Shown here piece after piece: positions 24,445-33,097 of a stretch of 53,665 nt of DNA. A program made the translations under genes and the position numbers. The stretch's first letter is position 1, and each line of letters starts with the position of its first letter. This stretch comes from Sphingopyxis sp. KK2. Its GTDB lineage: Bacteria > Pseudomonadota > Alphaproteobacteria > Sphingomonadales > Sphingomonadaceae. The DNA lies in NCBI RefSeq assembly GCF_001990265.1, contig NZ_LYVN01000011.1:1-53665 (forward strand). The letters run 5' to 3'. The notes under the pieces are model-generated. The model searched no databases and had not been told where the DNA came from. It worked only from the letters and a program-made list of their open reading frames with translations.

Positions 24445-24478
24445 AAGAGAAAAGGCGCGCACCCGGCAGGCGCGCGCC
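24445..24478 (-). terminator. Rho-independent terminator after the TonB-cupin-AllA operon
   Basis: On the reverse strand GGCGCGC and GCGCGCC (24472-24478 and 24454-24460) form a stem with a short loop, followed by TTTTCTCTTT. It lies just after the AllA-like stop and before the MFS start. Confidence 0.75.
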
Positions 24479-24482
24479 ATTC

Positions 24483-25028
24483 TTAAAGGGCGTATTCGAA
24501 GCCGAAGCCCAGCCGCGCCTGGAGGTTGCGCTTCTCCAGATCGTCGCCGATCGCCTCGTCATTCTCGATCACCTCGAGATTGGCCTGCGTTTCGGCGCGG
24601 ATGATGATCACGACCTCGGCCAGATCCTTTTCCGGGAACGGAAATTCGTGCCAGGTACCGAGATGGAGCTGCGCCCCCGCGGTGCCGTCGAAATAGAAGG
24701 CACGGACGGTGTCGGGGTCGGGCTGGTTCGTTTCGGTCGGCGCGCCGAGCACCGCGACGAACGAACTGCCGCCCAGCGGCAGGAAGGTCTGGGTGTGCTT
24801 GAAATGCCGCTCCATCCAGATCACCTGCGGCGGCCGCGCGTGGATGCGCGCAACGCTGAGCCGCGTCTGTTCGTCGCTGACGAAGCCGCCCGGCGCCCAT
24901 AGTTCGACCTTGTCGCCGTAAAATTCGCCGGTGCGCGAATTGGCGGCGGGATCGACCCCGACGAGCACCCCATAGGGAGCGAAATTCTCGCGCGTCGCGG
25001 GTTCGACCGTCAGGGTGCGAAAGGTCAT
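24483..25028 (-). CDS. Ureidoglycolate lyase (AllA)-like cupin-fold protein
   Basis: This 181-residue protein starts MTFRTLTVEPATRENFAPYG, the usual opening of the AllA family, and keeps the pairs MERHFKHTQTFLPLGG, DTVRAFYFDGTAGAQLHLGTWHEFPF and NLEVIE typical of it. AllA releases glyoxylate and urea from ureidoglycolate. Many relatives in catabolic clusters have unknown substrates. It follows the cupin gene by 13 bp in the TonB receptor operon. Its presence beside PuuE-type deacetylases could suggest purine breakdown, but the other enzymes of this locus do not fit that. An amide or ureide intermediate, or a binding function, remains open. Confidence 0.75.
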   Translation of the reverse strand: MTFRTLTVEPATRENFAPYGVLVGVDPAANSRTGEFYGDKVELWAPGGFVSDEQTRLSVARIHARPPQVIWMERHFKHTQTFLPLGGSSFVAVLGAPTETNQPDPDTVRAFYFDGTAGAQLHLGTWHEFPFPEKDLAEVVIIIRAETQANLEVIENDEAIGDDLEKRNLQARLGFGFEYAL

Positions 25029-25041
25029 GACCGTCCGCCCC

Positions 25042-25905
25042 TCATGCCGCGAGCACGGCATCGCGGCCGAGGACATGGCCGATGCAGATCGCGACGCAGC
25101 CGCCGTCGCTCAGCGCGCCTTCGCCCGCCTTGACCGCCGCCGTCTCGCGCCACGCCAGAAAGGCGTTTTCGCGCAAGCGAGCCGGGGTCACCCCGTCCCG
25201 TCCGTCGACCGCGAGCGACAGGTCGCCCGAGATCACATACAGCCAGCGCTTCACCACCGCCCCTGCGGGCGACGCAACCGCGACCGGCGCCGCCGCGCCG
25301 GCAGGAATGTTCACCAGCGTCACTGCGGGCAGCCCTTCCTGTTCGGGCGACAGTTCCTTGACCAGCCAGCCCGACTGCTCGGGATGTGCCTGCCATGGGC
25401 GGTCCTGCGCGTTGAACAGGATCGGCACGCCATCGACCTCCGCCGGCACCTCGCCCTCGAACTCGACGTCGAAGGATTCGGTCGCCGCTTCGGGTTCGTG
25501 GACGTCGGTGCCGGGACCGCTGGTCCACACCAGGAATTTGGTGCCGATTTCGGGGCCCATGCTGCGGTTGATGCCGTGCAGCGCCTTCGGCGGATTTTCC
25601 AGGTAATGGTGCCGCGTCAGCTTGGTCGCGACCGGGCCGCCCTTGGGATCCGGCCAATAGAGCGCGGTCCAGTCGCCGCCGAGGACATAGTGCCGCTCGT
25701 TGACGCTGTTGTGATAATGGCGGTGGCCATTATGCGCCATGTTGCGGATGCTCTCGGTGAAGCCCGACGGCCAGTGGCTGATCCGCACCACCCCGCCGCC
25801 GGCATCCTCGCGCGACAGCAGGAGAAGCGTGCGCTTCCCGGGGTTGCGCGGATCCTCTTCGGTCGGCGTGGTGTCGGTGTCGATGAGGACATAATCCTGG
25901 GTCAT
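25042..25905 (-). CDS. Bicupin-type protein of unknown substrate
   Basis: This 287-residue protein has a first cupin half with the metal motif NGHRHYHNSVNERHYVLGGDW (about 59-79: HxH, Glu, later His) and a second, weaker cupin half (residues about 190-270: NIPAGAAAPVAV, KRWLYVISGDLSLAVDG) in which the His are mostly lost. Such proteins can be dioxygenases, isomerases or sensors. The stop of the TonB receptor overlaps its start (ATGA), so it is made with the receptor. A role on the imported compound is likely; no reaction can be assigned. Confidence 0.7.
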   Translation of the reverse strand: MTQDYVLIDTDTTPTEEDPRNPGKRTLLLLSREDAGGGVVRISHWPSGFTESIRNMAHNGHRHYHNSVNERHYVLGGDWTALYWPDPKGGPVATKLTRHHYLENPPKALHGINRSMGPEIGTKFLVWTSGPGTDVHEPEAATESFDVEFEGEVPAEVDGVPILFNAQDRPWQAHPEQSGWLVKELSPEQEGLPAVTLVNIPAGAAAPVAVASPAGAVVKRWLYVISGDLSLAVDGRDGVTPARLRENAFLAWRETAAVKAGEGALSDGGCVAICIGHVLGRDAVLAA

Positions 25906-28049
25906 AGTTTCACCTGAAATTCTGCATAAACGGTGCGTGGCGCGCCATAATATTGCGAGACGTTGAGCGACGTGCCGTTGAAATAGACCGAGTCGGTCAG
26001 ATTCTTGCCGCCGACCGAGACGCGATATTTCCCGTCCTCGAATTCGACGCCGATGCTGGCTCCCAGCAGCGAATAGGCGCCCTGCGTTGCCGACGACACG
26101 TTCGACGGATCGGTGGTGTAGGTCGAGGTGTGGACATTGTCGATGTTGACGAACAGTTCGGCGTCGCTGCCGACCATCGTGCGATATTCGGCGCCGACCG
26201 AGAACTGGATCTCCGGCGTCAGGCGCGGGCGCTTGCCGGCATTGGCGCCCGACAGCGTTTTGGCGTCGAGATAGCCGAGGCTGGCGAACAGCGACAGGCC
26301 GCGCACCGGGCGCGCCTCGAACTCGGCCTCGATCCCCTTGAACTTGAAATCGGTCGCGGTGACATTGTACGGGATCGCGGTCGATTGCGTCTGCATATTG
26401 TTATAGGTCGTGTCGAACGCCGCGATATTGGCGCGCAGACGGCGACCGAACCATTCGGACTTGATCCCGATCTCGTTGTTCTTCGCGGTTTCGGACCCCG
26501 TATGGCCGAACACGACTTCGGGCACGCGCGGCGAGGCATAGGTGCTGGCAAAGCTGCCCGGACGATAGCCGGTCGAGTGCGAGGCATAGACCATCAGCGT
26601 CGGGGTGAAGGCATAATCGACGCCCAGCTTGTAGGTGAATTTCGATTCCGAGAAGTCCTCGGTGCCGCTGATCAGCGCCGCGCCGCCGCCGATCGGCGTG
26701 ACGACGCGGTCGATGATCCGGCGTTCCTTGCTGACGCGACCGCCGGCCTCGAAATGCAGGCCCTCGACCGGTTCGAGGTTCAGGTTGGCAAAGGCGGCAT
26801 AGCTGTTCGACACCAGATAATCGTCGACGACATGCGTGGTGTAGAGATTGGCGTCATGCTCGATCGCTTCGCGGAAATAGACGAGGCCGGCGACCCAGCT
26901 CAGCGGACCTTCGGTGTTCGAGCTGAACTGCAGTTCCTCCGAAATCTGGTCCTGCTTCTTCAGGTCCTTGAGCAGATTGCCCTGCCCCGGCAGGCGCGTC
27001 TGGTCGACGATGTCGAGCCCTTCGAGCTCGCGATAGGCCGAGATCGATTTGATGACGACCGGGCCGGCGTCATATTCGACGCGCAGGCTCTGTCCCCACG
27101 ACTTGGCATAGCCCGCGCCGAGCGTGTTGATGCCAGACTTGTAGGGCGACCCGAACAGCGGCGAGCAGGCCGCGACCGCGGGCTGGCAGGTACCGCCGGT
27201 CGGCGAGGCGATGCGGGTCGGGATCGTCGAGCCCGAATCGTCGTTGTTGATGTCGGCGACATAGCTGACGCGCCAGTCGTCGGCGGGCTCCCACAGCAGC
27301 GCGAGGCGCGCGCTCTGGCGGTCGACGCCGTTGCCGCGCTGGCCGTCGGGCTGTCCCGCGGCGTTCACGCCGACGATATAGCCGTCCTGGCTGCGCGTCG
27401 ACGCATCGAGCTTGACCGCCAGCTTGCCCTCGACGAGCGGGATCGACGCCCCGACGAGCAGGTCGCGGCGGTCGAAATTGCCGACCACGACGCGGCCCTT
27501 GAACGCCGAGTCATAAAGGCTGGGTTCCTTGCTGACATATTTCACCGCGCCGACGGTCGAATCGCGGCCATAGAGCGTGCCCTGCGGCCCGCGCAGGATC
27601 TCGACGCGCTCGAGGTCGAGCAGATCGACGAGCGAACCCTGCAGGCGCGGGATATAGACGTCGTCGACATAGACGCCGACCGGATTGGCAAGGTTGAAGC
27701 CGAGCGCATTGTTGCCGATGCCGCGAATGAACACCGACGCCGCGCCGGCGCCCGCGCCGGTCTGGACGATCTGGACGTTCGGCGCGCGGCCCGACAGGTC
27801 GAGCGTGTCGACGGCGCCGAGCTGTTCGAGCCGTTCGCCGCCGATCGCGGTGATCGCGACCGGGGTCGATTGCAGCCCTTCGGATACGCGGCGCGCGGTC
27901 ACGGTGATTTCGGTGACGCCCTCGTCATAGCCATCGGCTGCGGCTTCCGACGCGGCGGGCTCGGCTTCGGCCTGCGCCGCCATGGCGAGGCTCGGCACGG
28001 CCGCAAGCATCACGCCCGTGAAAAATAATGCGGTTTTACGATATTGCAT
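25902..28049 (-). CDS. TonB-dependent outer-membrane receptor (locus B)
   Basis: This 715-residue receptor has a signal peptide (KTALFFTGVMLAAVPSLAMA), a plug with ITVTARRVSEGLQS, then FIRGIGNNALGFN and ILRGPQGTLYGRDSTVGAVKY, and a barrel ending in TVYAEFQVKL. A perfect GGAGGTGA ribosome site precedes the ATG. It leads an operon with the cupin and AllA-like proteins, which suggests that import and first handling of the substrate are coupled. The upstream region 28050-28140 is AT-rich but does not contain the bipartite motif of the nearby GntR genes. The ligand is unknown. Confidence 0.95.
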   Translation of the reverse strand: MQYRKTALFFTGVMLAAVPSLAMAAQAEAEPAASEAAADGYDEGVTEITVTARRVSEGLQSTPVAITAIGGERLEQLGAVDTLDLSGRAPNVQIVQTGAGAGAASVFIRGIGNNALGFNLANPVGVYVDDVYIPRLQGSLVDLLDLERVEILRGPQGTLYGRDSTVGAVKYVSKEPSLYDSAFKGRVVVGNFDRRDLLVGASIPLVEGKLAVKLDASTRSQDGYIVGVNAAGQPDGQRGNGVDRQSARLALLWEPADDWRVSYVADINNDDSGSTIPTRIASPTGGTCQPAVAACSPLFGSPYKSGINTLGAGYAKSWGQSLRVEYDAGPVVIKSISAYRELEGLDIVDQTRLPGQGNLLKDLKKQDQISEELQFSSNTEGPLSWVAGLVYFREAIEHDANLYTTHVVDDYLVSNSYAAFANLNLEPVEGLHFEAGGRVSKERRIIDRVVTPIGGGAALISGTEDFSESKFTYKLGVDYAFTPTLMVYASHSTGYRPGSFASTYASPRVPEVVFGHTGSETAKNNEIGIKSEWFGRRLRANIAAFDTTYNNMQTQSTAIPYNVTATDFKFKGIEAEFEARPVRGLSLFASLGYLDAKTLSGANAGKRPRLTPEIQFSVGAEYRTMVGSDAELFVNIDNVHTSTYTTDPSNVSSATQGAYSLLGASIGVEFEDGKYRVSVGGKNLTDSVYFNGTSLNVSQYYGAPRTVYAEFQVKL

Positions 28050-28140
28050 GACCCAATCACCTCCACTGTGCCCATGTCGCCATGGAAATTCCAGATTGTT
28101 GTTCCACCCGAAAATTATTTTATTTTTCAGTTATTTATCT

Positions 28141-28764
28141 TCACTCTAGATAGATCCATGGCCGCTCGGCGCGATCGGCCTCGCGCTTTGCGGCGATACT
28201 GTCCTGCCGCGTGAGCGTGAGTTCGATGGCATCCATGCCGCCGAGCAGCATCGCCCGCGCCTCGGCATCGATGGCGAAGGACCAGCGCGCGCCTCCGGCG
28301 GTCGCGACGCTGCACGCCTCAAGATCGACCGTGACCGGATGGTCGCCCGGTCGGTCGCCGAGCGAAGCGGCGATCGCGGCGATAGCGCCCGTTTCCAGTT
28401 CGACCGGGACGATGCCGTTGTTGACGCAGTTCGACCGGAAGATCGGGTTGAAGGATGCGGCGATCACCGCCCGAAACCCATATTCGGCGAGCGCCCAGGC
28501 GGCATGCTCGCGGCTCGACCCGCATCCGAAATTGGCGCCCGACAGCAGAATCTTGGCGGGCGCAAAGCGCGGATCGTTGAGAATGAAACCGGGGTCAGGC
28601 TCGCGCGACCCGACCGGATCGTACCGCCAGCCGGCAAAGAGTCCCGCCGCGAGGCCGGTCTTCGACACCGACTGCATCTCGCGCGACGGGATGATCGCAT
28701 CGGTATCGACATTGTCGCGGATCAGCGGCGCGGCGATCGCGGTCAGGGCCGTGAAGGGCTGCAT
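28141..28764 (-). CDS. LeuD-like hydratase small subunit (aconitase superfamily)
   Basis: This 207-residue protein is the swivel domain of the isopropylmalate dehydratase family: RDNVDTDAIIPSREM at the start, SGANFGCGSSREHAAWAL with the substrate-binding GSSREH motif, and ASFNPIFRSNCVNNGIVPV. It pairs with the large subunit encoded upstream and overlaps it by ATGA. In leucine synthesis it moves the hydroxyl of isopropylmalate. Here the setting is catabolic, so hydration of a substituted maleate (for example citraconate or dimethylmaleate, as by DmdAB) is more likely. The specific acid is inferred only. Confidence 0.88.
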   Translation of the reverse strand: MQPFTALTAIAAPLIRDNVDTDAIIPSREMQSVSKTGLAAGLFAGWRYDPVGSREPDPGFILNDPRFAPAKILLSGANFGCGSSREHAAWALAEYGFRAVIAASFNPIFRSNCVNNGIVPVELETGAIAAIAASLGDRPGDHPVTVDLEACSVATAGGARWSFAIDAEARAMLLGGMDAIELTLTRQDSIAAKREADRAERPWIYLE

Positions 28765-30173
28765 CAGAAAGGCCCCCGCGGATCGGCGATGACGCCGGCG
28801 ATCGCCGAAGCCGCGACCGTTTCGGGCGAGGCGAGGTGCGAGCGCGTTTCGGGACCCTGGCGGCTTTCGAAATTGCGGTTGGTCGAACTGATCACGCGGC
28901 GGCGCAGACCGAAATTCTCGCCCCCGGCATAAAAGCACATCGAACAGCCCGCCTCGCGCCATTCGAAGCCCGCGTCGATGAAGATGCGGTCGATCCCTTC
29001 GGCCTCGGCGCGCGCGCGCACGTCGGTCGACCCCGGAACGCAGATCGCTTTCACGCCCGGGGCGACCTTGCGTCCGCGCAGCAGCGCGGCGGCGCGGCGC
29101 AGGTCCGACAGGCGGCTGTTGGTGCACGATCCGATGAAGGCGGCGTCGATCGGCAGCCCCGTCATGCGAATGCCGGGGCGAAGGTCCATATAGGCAAGCG
29201 CGCGGTCGTGCAGTTCGCGCGGATCGCGGTCTTCGACCTTTTCGAAATCGGGCACTTCGCCGTCGAGCGCGATCGCCTGCTGCGGGCTGACACCCCATGT
29301 GACCATCGGCGCGACGTCGCGCGCATCGATGCGATATTCGGTGTCGAACACCGCGTCATCGTCGCTGCGCAGATCGCGCCACGACGCGAGCGCGGCGCCC
29401 CATTCGGCACCCGCGGGCACGTAGCGACGACCCTTCAGATAGCCGAACACCTTGTCGTCCGGGGCGATGATCGCCGAAAAGGCGGCGAATTCGGTCGCCA
29501 TGTTGCACAGGGTCAACCGTGCCTCGACGTCGAGCGCCGATACCGCCGATCCGGCATATTCGACGATATGCCCTGCCCCGCCCGCCGAACCGAAGCGGCT
29601 GAGCAGATAAAGCGCCAGATCCTTGGCGGTGACGCCGGCCGCGAGCGCGCCGTCGATCGTGATCCGCATCGTTTTCGGCCGCTTGACGCGCAGCGTCGAG
29701 GTCGCGAGCGCATGTTCGGCGGCAGTCGATCCGATGCCCCAGGCGAGCGCACCGAGCGCACCTTGCGAACAGGTGTGGCTGTCGGGACATACCAAAGTCG
29801 CGCCGGGCAGCACGATGCCGAGTTCGGGCGAGATGACATGGCCGATGCCCTGTTCGGCATCGCCAAGGTCGAACAGGGTGAGTCCGGCCGCCTTCGCGGC
29901 GTCACGCGTCGCCGTGATAAAGGCTGAACCGGACGGGATCATGGTGGCGTCGGTGCGACCCGGTTGCGTGTCCACCACATGATCCATGACGACGAACGAC
30001 TGGCGCGGAGCCAATACGCAGCGCCCCGCAGCGGCGAGGCTCCTGAGAGCGACGGCGCCGGTCCGCTCATGGAGCAGGATCCGATCGACCAGGACCAAGT
30101 CGCTCGCATCGTCGATCGTCGCGACCCGGTGCATCGACCAGATCTTGTCGAACAGGGTCCGGCCGCCGGCCAT
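28764..30173 (-). CDS. LeuC-like hydratase large subunit (4Fe-4S)
   Basis: This 469-residue protein starts MAGGRTLFDKIWSMHRV, as LeuC does, and has the three 4Fe-4S ligands: C350 in FIGSCTNSRLSDLR, and C410 and C413 in AGCSMCFYAGGENF. True LeuC reads CSMCLAMNPD at the last site. The change to CFYAGGEN, near substrate, argues for a different acid than isopropylmalate. SHTCSQGALGALAWGIGSTAAEHALAT is also family-typical. It is coupled to a leader ORF upstream and to the small subunit downstream. Two bipartite motifs precede it. The likely reaction is reversible hydration of a maleate-type double bond. Confidence 0.9.
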   Translation of the reverse strand: MAGGRTLFDKIWSMHRVATIDDASDLVLVDRILLHERTGAVALRSLAAAGRCVLAPRQSFVVMDHVVDTQPGRTDATMIPSGSAFITATRDAAKAAGLTLFDLGDAEQGIGHVISPELGIVLPGATLVCPDSHTCSQGALGALAWGIGSTAAEHALATSTLRVKRPKTMRITIDGALAAGVTAKDLALYLLSRFGSAGGAGHIVEYAGSAVSALDVEARLTLCNMATEFAAFSAIIAPDDKVFGYLKGRRYVPAGAEWGAALASWRDLRSDDDAVFDTEYRIDARDVAPMVTWGVSPQQAIALDGEVPDFEKVEDRDPRELHDRALAYMDLRPGIRMTGLPIDAAFIGSCTNSRLSDLRRAAALLRGRKVAPGVKAICVPGSTDVRARAEAEGIDRIFIDAGFEWREAGCSMCFYAGGENFGLRRRVISSTNRNFESRQGPETRSHLASPETVAASAIAGVIADPRGPF

Positions 30174-30253
30174 CAGTCGCGCAGCCCGGACGCGGTGAAG
30201 CGTCCTTCAAAGCCTTGGGCTGCATACGCAAAAAGATGACCCTGGTCCGTCAT
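30173..30253 (-). CDS. 26-residue leader ORF coupled to the LeuC-like gene
   Basis: A short frame encodes MTDQGHLFAYAAQGFEGRFT plus ASGLRD. It has a strong TAGGGGGA ribosome site 2-3 bp from its ATG, and its TGA overlaps the ATG of the LeuC-like gene by one base (TGATG). The LeuC-like gene has no good ribosome site of its own, so ribosomes probably re-initiate after this leader. The peptide has no run of one amino acid, so classical attenuation is not indicated. It may be a coupling device or a tiny protein. It has not been matched to any family. Confidence 0.45.
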   Translation of the reverse strand: MTDQGHLFAYAAQGFEGRFTASGLRD

Positions 30254-30300
30254 GGTCCCCCTACCGCTGCGGATCGGGCACCCCTCGCGCCCGACTCCGA

Positions 30301-30348
30301 TTTGGTATATGTATAGGACAATATATTTGATATAATGATAGGACAATA
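30301..30348. promoter_or_regulatory. Tandem bipartite operator candidates before the LeuCD-like operon
   Basis: Two copies of TTTG(A/G)TATA-N7-GACAATA lie at 30301-30323 and 30326-30348, exactly 25 bp apart. They are 48 bp or more upstream of the leader ORF. Related copies occur at 30466-30489 and 34760-34782, beside the GntR gene and the lyase/CoA-transferase promoters. Confidence 0.6.
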
Positions 30349-30465
30349 CATAAAATTGCAACGCGGCAAGTTTTATGGCGGTCGATCGGAGGGCGCGCGC
30401 GGCTATGGCGCGAACGGCGGATAGCCGGGCTGCCGGCCGACGCGTGCGGCGCCCTGCGTTTCCGC

Positions 30466-30489
30466 AATTGTTATAGATTGTATATCAAT
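30466..30489. promoter_or_regulatory. Bipartite operator candidate before the UTRA-type GntR gene
   Basis: On the reverse strand ATTGATATA, 8 bp, then AACAATT resembles the bipartite motif at 30301-30348, with one base more in the spacer. It lies 39 bp before the regulator start, as expected for self-regulation. Confidence 0.45.
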
Positions 30490-30527
30490 GCTATGCGTCG
30501 CATGGCGACAGGGGGAGACGGGGTTCG

Positions 30528-31292
30528 ATGGCCAGACGGATCGAGGATGCGGCGACGGGAGTCGACCGGTTCCAGCCCGTGCCGCTGTACCACCAGATTT
30601 TCCTCCAGCTGCGCGGTGAGATCGCGACCGGCGAGCGTGCCGTGGGTTCGCGGCTGCCGACCGAGCAGGAATTGTCCGACAGTTTCGGCGTGTCGCGAAT
30701 CACCGCGCGCCGCGCGCTCGACGAACTGGCGCAGGCAGGTCTCGTCGCGCGCAAGCAGCGCGTCGGCACGATCGTCACCTTCCAGCCCGCCGCCAAGCCG
30801 ATCGAGGGCGATATCGACCAGGCGATGGAATCGCTGCTCGCCTTTGGCCGCAACACGCAGGTCAAGCTGATCGATCTGGAAACCGTCCCGGCAGCCGCGC
30901 CAATGACCGAAATGCTCGCGGTCGAGGCCGGGACCGCGCTGGTGCGCGCGGTGCGCGTGCGCTGGCAGGACGATGCTCCGCTCGGCCATTATGTGACGCA
31001 TGTGCCTGCGTCGCTCGGGGTCAATCTGACCCCCGCTTCGCTCGGCAAGACGCCGATGCTCGCATTGATCAAGGAAGCGGGAATCCGCATCGGCGCCGCC
31101 GACCAGATCATCAGCGCGACGCTGGCCGACGCCGCGCTCGCCGCCGCGCTACAGGTCGATATCGCCTCGGCGCTGCTGCGCGTCAGCCGCACCGTCTATG
31201 ACGCCGACAAGCGGCCGATCCAGCATATCCAGGCGCATTTCCGCCCCGACCGCTATCAGATCCGGCTCGACCTGCACGGCGTCGCGCTCTGA
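30528..31292 (+). CDS. GntR-family regulator, HutC/UTRA type
   Basis: This 254-residue regulator has an N-terminal winged helix (VPLYHQIFLQLRGEIATGERAVG, PTEQELSDSFGVSRITARRALDELAQAGLV) and a C-terminal UTRA effector domain (about 85-245: AVEAGTALVRAVRVRWQDDAPLG, then HIQAHFRPDRYQIRLDL at the end). UTRA domains bind small organic ligands, and such repressors usually sit beside the genes they control. It is divergent from the LeuCD-like operon and convergent (3-bp gap) with the deacetylase operon. The bipartite motif at its own promoter, at LeuCD and at the lyase/CoA-transferase promoter suggests control of all three. Confidence 0.92.
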   Translation: MARRIEDAATGVDRFQPVPLYHQIFLQLRGEIATGERAVGSRLPTEQELSDSFGVSRITARRALDELAQAGLVARKQRVGTIVTFQPAAKPIEGDIDQAMESLLAFGRNTQVKLIDLETVPAAAPMTEMLAVEAGTALVRAVRVRWQDDAPLGHYVTHVPASLGVNLTPASLGKTPMLALIKEAGIRIGAADQIISATLADAALAAALQVDIASALLRVSRTVYDADKRPIQHIQAHFRPDRYQIRLDLHGVAL

Positions 31293-31295
31293 CGT

Positions 31296-32210
31296 TCAGC
31301 CGAGCGCGCCGGCAATCTCGCCGGTGGTGTGAAAGGCGGTGCCGGGCTGCTCCGCCAGATGGGCGAGCAGGCGTTCGAACGCGTCGATGCGATAGGGCAG
31401 CCCCATCACATAGGGCGTGATATTGAGCGGCAGCATCCGCCCGCCAAAGCGCTTCGCCTCGCCCGCCAGCAATACGTGTGCGTCCTGCATCTGCTGCACA
31501 TAGCTATCGGCCGAATTCTGCTGCACCGTCACGATCTGCCGGTCCGACAGCTCGTGATTGATCGGCACATTGACCAGATCGCCCGCCCCGGTCGCGAAAC
31601 GATAGGGCAGTTCATCGTTCACCCAGTCGCACATATAGGAAAGCCCCGCCTCTGCGAGCAGGCGCGGCGTGTTGAACGACTGCGAGCGCGCGATCGACAT
31701 CCAGCCGCGTGGGCGGCTGCCCGACACGCGTTCGAGCGTATCGATCGACGCCGCGATCAGCGCGCGCTCGTCGGCCTCGGGCAGGCCCGATGCGATCGTA
31801 CCGTTCATGTCGGTCGAATGGGCGACGATCTCGTGCCCCGCCGCGACAATGTCGGCGATGACCTGCGGATAGCGGGTGGCGATCGCCGCATTGACCGCTA
31901 CCGATGCTCGCGCCCGGACGCGCATCAAGGCGTCGAGCATGCGGTAGAAGCCGACGCGCGAACCATATTCGCGCGCCGTATAGTGGCGATAGTCGGGATA
32001 GGGGGTGACCATATGCCCCGGCGCCCGGAAGGGCTTGTCCTCGGGGATGATTGGAAACCATTCGAGGTTGATGACGACCGCGACCGCGACCCCCTGCCCC
32101 GACGGCCAGGCGATCGGCGGCCGTTCGAACAGGTTCGACCAGCGATAATGGTCGTGATCCATCCCCGCCTTGCGCAGCGGATAGTCGAGATAGGCGGGAT
32201 CGAGGGTCAT
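31296..32210 (-). CDS. PuuE-type polysaccharide deacetylase-family hydrolase (copy 1)
   Basis: This 304-residue protein has the NodB-type barrel of the PuuE/allantoinase branch: VAVAVVINLEWFP, REYGSRVGFYRMLDAL, AAIATRYPQVIADIVAAGHEIVAHS, SRPRGWMSIARSQSFNTPRLLAEAGLSYMCDWVNDELPY. This branch hydrolyses cyclic amides and ureides such as allantoin, and bacterial cyclic imide hydrolase belongs to it. Sugar deacetylation is unlikely in this setting. The start MTLDPAYL overlaps the stop of its paralogue (ATGA). The two copies may form one complex or act on two substituted rings. It is the last gene of the lyase operon. Confidence 0.82.
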   Translation of the reverse strand: MTLDPAYLDYPLRKAGMDHDHYRWSNLFERPPIAWPSGQGVAVAVVINLEWFPIIPEDKPFRAPGHMVTPYPDYRHYTAREYGSRVGFYRMLDALMRVRARASVAVNAAIATRYPQVIADIVAAGHEIVAHSTDMNGTIASGLPEADERALIAASIDTLERVSGSRPRGWMSIARSQSFNTPRLLAEAGLSYMCDWVNDELPYRFATGAGDLVNVPINHELSDRQIVTVQQNSADSYVQQMQDAHVLLAGEAKRFGGRMLPLNITPYVMGLPYRIDAFERLLAHLAEQPGTAFHTTGEIAGALG

Positions 32211-33097
32211 GCCGGCACCTGCTGCATATAATGGTCGGCGATATCGCCCGAGCGCGTGATCCACGCGCGTCCGTCGGCGGCGATATGCTTCAGCACCTCC
32301 TCGAACGGCCCGATGCGGTGCGGCTGGCCGATCAGATAGGCGTGCAAGGGAATGCACATCACCGTCCCCGCCCCGCTCCTCTCGCCTTCGTCGGCGAGCC
32401 GCTGATATTGGCGGATCAGCGTGTCGGCATATTCGCGCGGGGACATGTTGTAGACGAAGAAGCCATAATGGTCGTTGACCTCGAGGCTGTAGGGCATCGA
32501 GATCAGCCGTCCCGACTTTACATGCACCTCGCCCGGCTGGTCGTCGTGATAGAGGTCGCAGGTATAGCGCAGCCCATATTCGGCGATCAGGTCGAGTGTG
32601 CGCGGCGTGTGCGTCAGCGCGGGGGCGAGCCAGCCCTTGATCACCTGCCCCGTCGCCTCGCGCACCGTACGGATCGAATCCTCGATCAGCGCGCGCTCCT
32701 GCGCCTCATCCATGCCGTAGCTGTAGCGGGTGTTGTAGATGCCGTGGCTGAAAAATTCCCAGCCGCGATCATTGGCGTCGGCGACCACCTCGGGCAAATG
32801 CTGGCACATCGCGACCGACAGGCTGACCGATCCCGGAAAGCCATGCTTGCTCATCGCGTCGGCCATGCGCCAATGGCCGACGCGGTTGCCGTAATCGCGG
32901 TGACCATAGCCGACGACATCGGGATGCGGCTTCGGCCAGCTCTTGCGATGCGGGTTCGCCGGCGGGTCGAGTTCGTAAAATTCGATATTGGGCGAAACCC
33001 ATACCGCGACCGACTTGCCGCCGGGCCATGCGAGCGGCGGCCGGTCCCGATAGGGGCGGAAATCGTATAGCCCCGGATCCTTTTCGCCTTCGCGCAT
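32207..33097 (-). CDS. PuuE-type polysaccharide deacetylase-family hydrolase (copy 2)
   Basis: This 296-residue protein is paralogous to its downstream neighbour, with the same order of motifs: VAVWVSPNIEFYEL, YGHRDYGNRVGHWRMADAM, LPEVVADANDRGWEFFSHGIYNTRY, VIKGWLAPALTHTPRTLDLIAEYGLRYTCDLYHDDQPGE in broken form, and CIPLHAYLIGQPHRIGPFEEVL. The fuller conservation suggests that this is the catalytic copy. By family it should open a cyclic amide or imide ring. Its start overlaps the upstream amidase stop by one base (TGATG), so ring opening and amide hydrolysis are made together. Confidence 0.85.
   Translation of the reverse strand: MREGEKDPGLYDFRPYRDRPPLAWPGGKSVAVWVSPNIEFYELDPPANPHRKSWPKPHPDVVGYGHRDYGNRVGHWRMADAMSKHGFPGSVSLSVAMCQHLPEVVADANDRGWEFFSHGIYNTRYSYGMDEAQERALIEDSIRTVREATGQVIKGWLAPALTHTPRTLDLIAEYGLRYTCDLYHDDQPGEVHVKSGRLISMPYSLEVNDHYGFFVYNMSPREYADTLIRQYQRLADEGERSGAGTVMCIPLHAYLIGQPHRIGPFEEVLKHIAADGRAWITRSGDIADHYMQQVPA

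Noticed and set aside
25953-28028. 691-residue open frame on the + strand
   Set aside because: It is exactly antisense to the locus B TonB receptor and has no signal or motif.
28141-30173. Leucine biosynthesis role for the LeuCD-like pair
   Set aside because: There is no leuA or leuB nearby, the motif after the cluster Cys differs from LeuC, and the neighbours are catabolic.
24483-33097. Purine (allantoin) catabolism as explanation of AllA-like and PuuE-type genes
   Set aside because: No urate oxidase, transthyretin-like hydrolase, OHCU decarboxylase or allantoate hydrolase is present, and the LeuCD-like, CoA transferase and HMGL-type genes have no place in that pathway.
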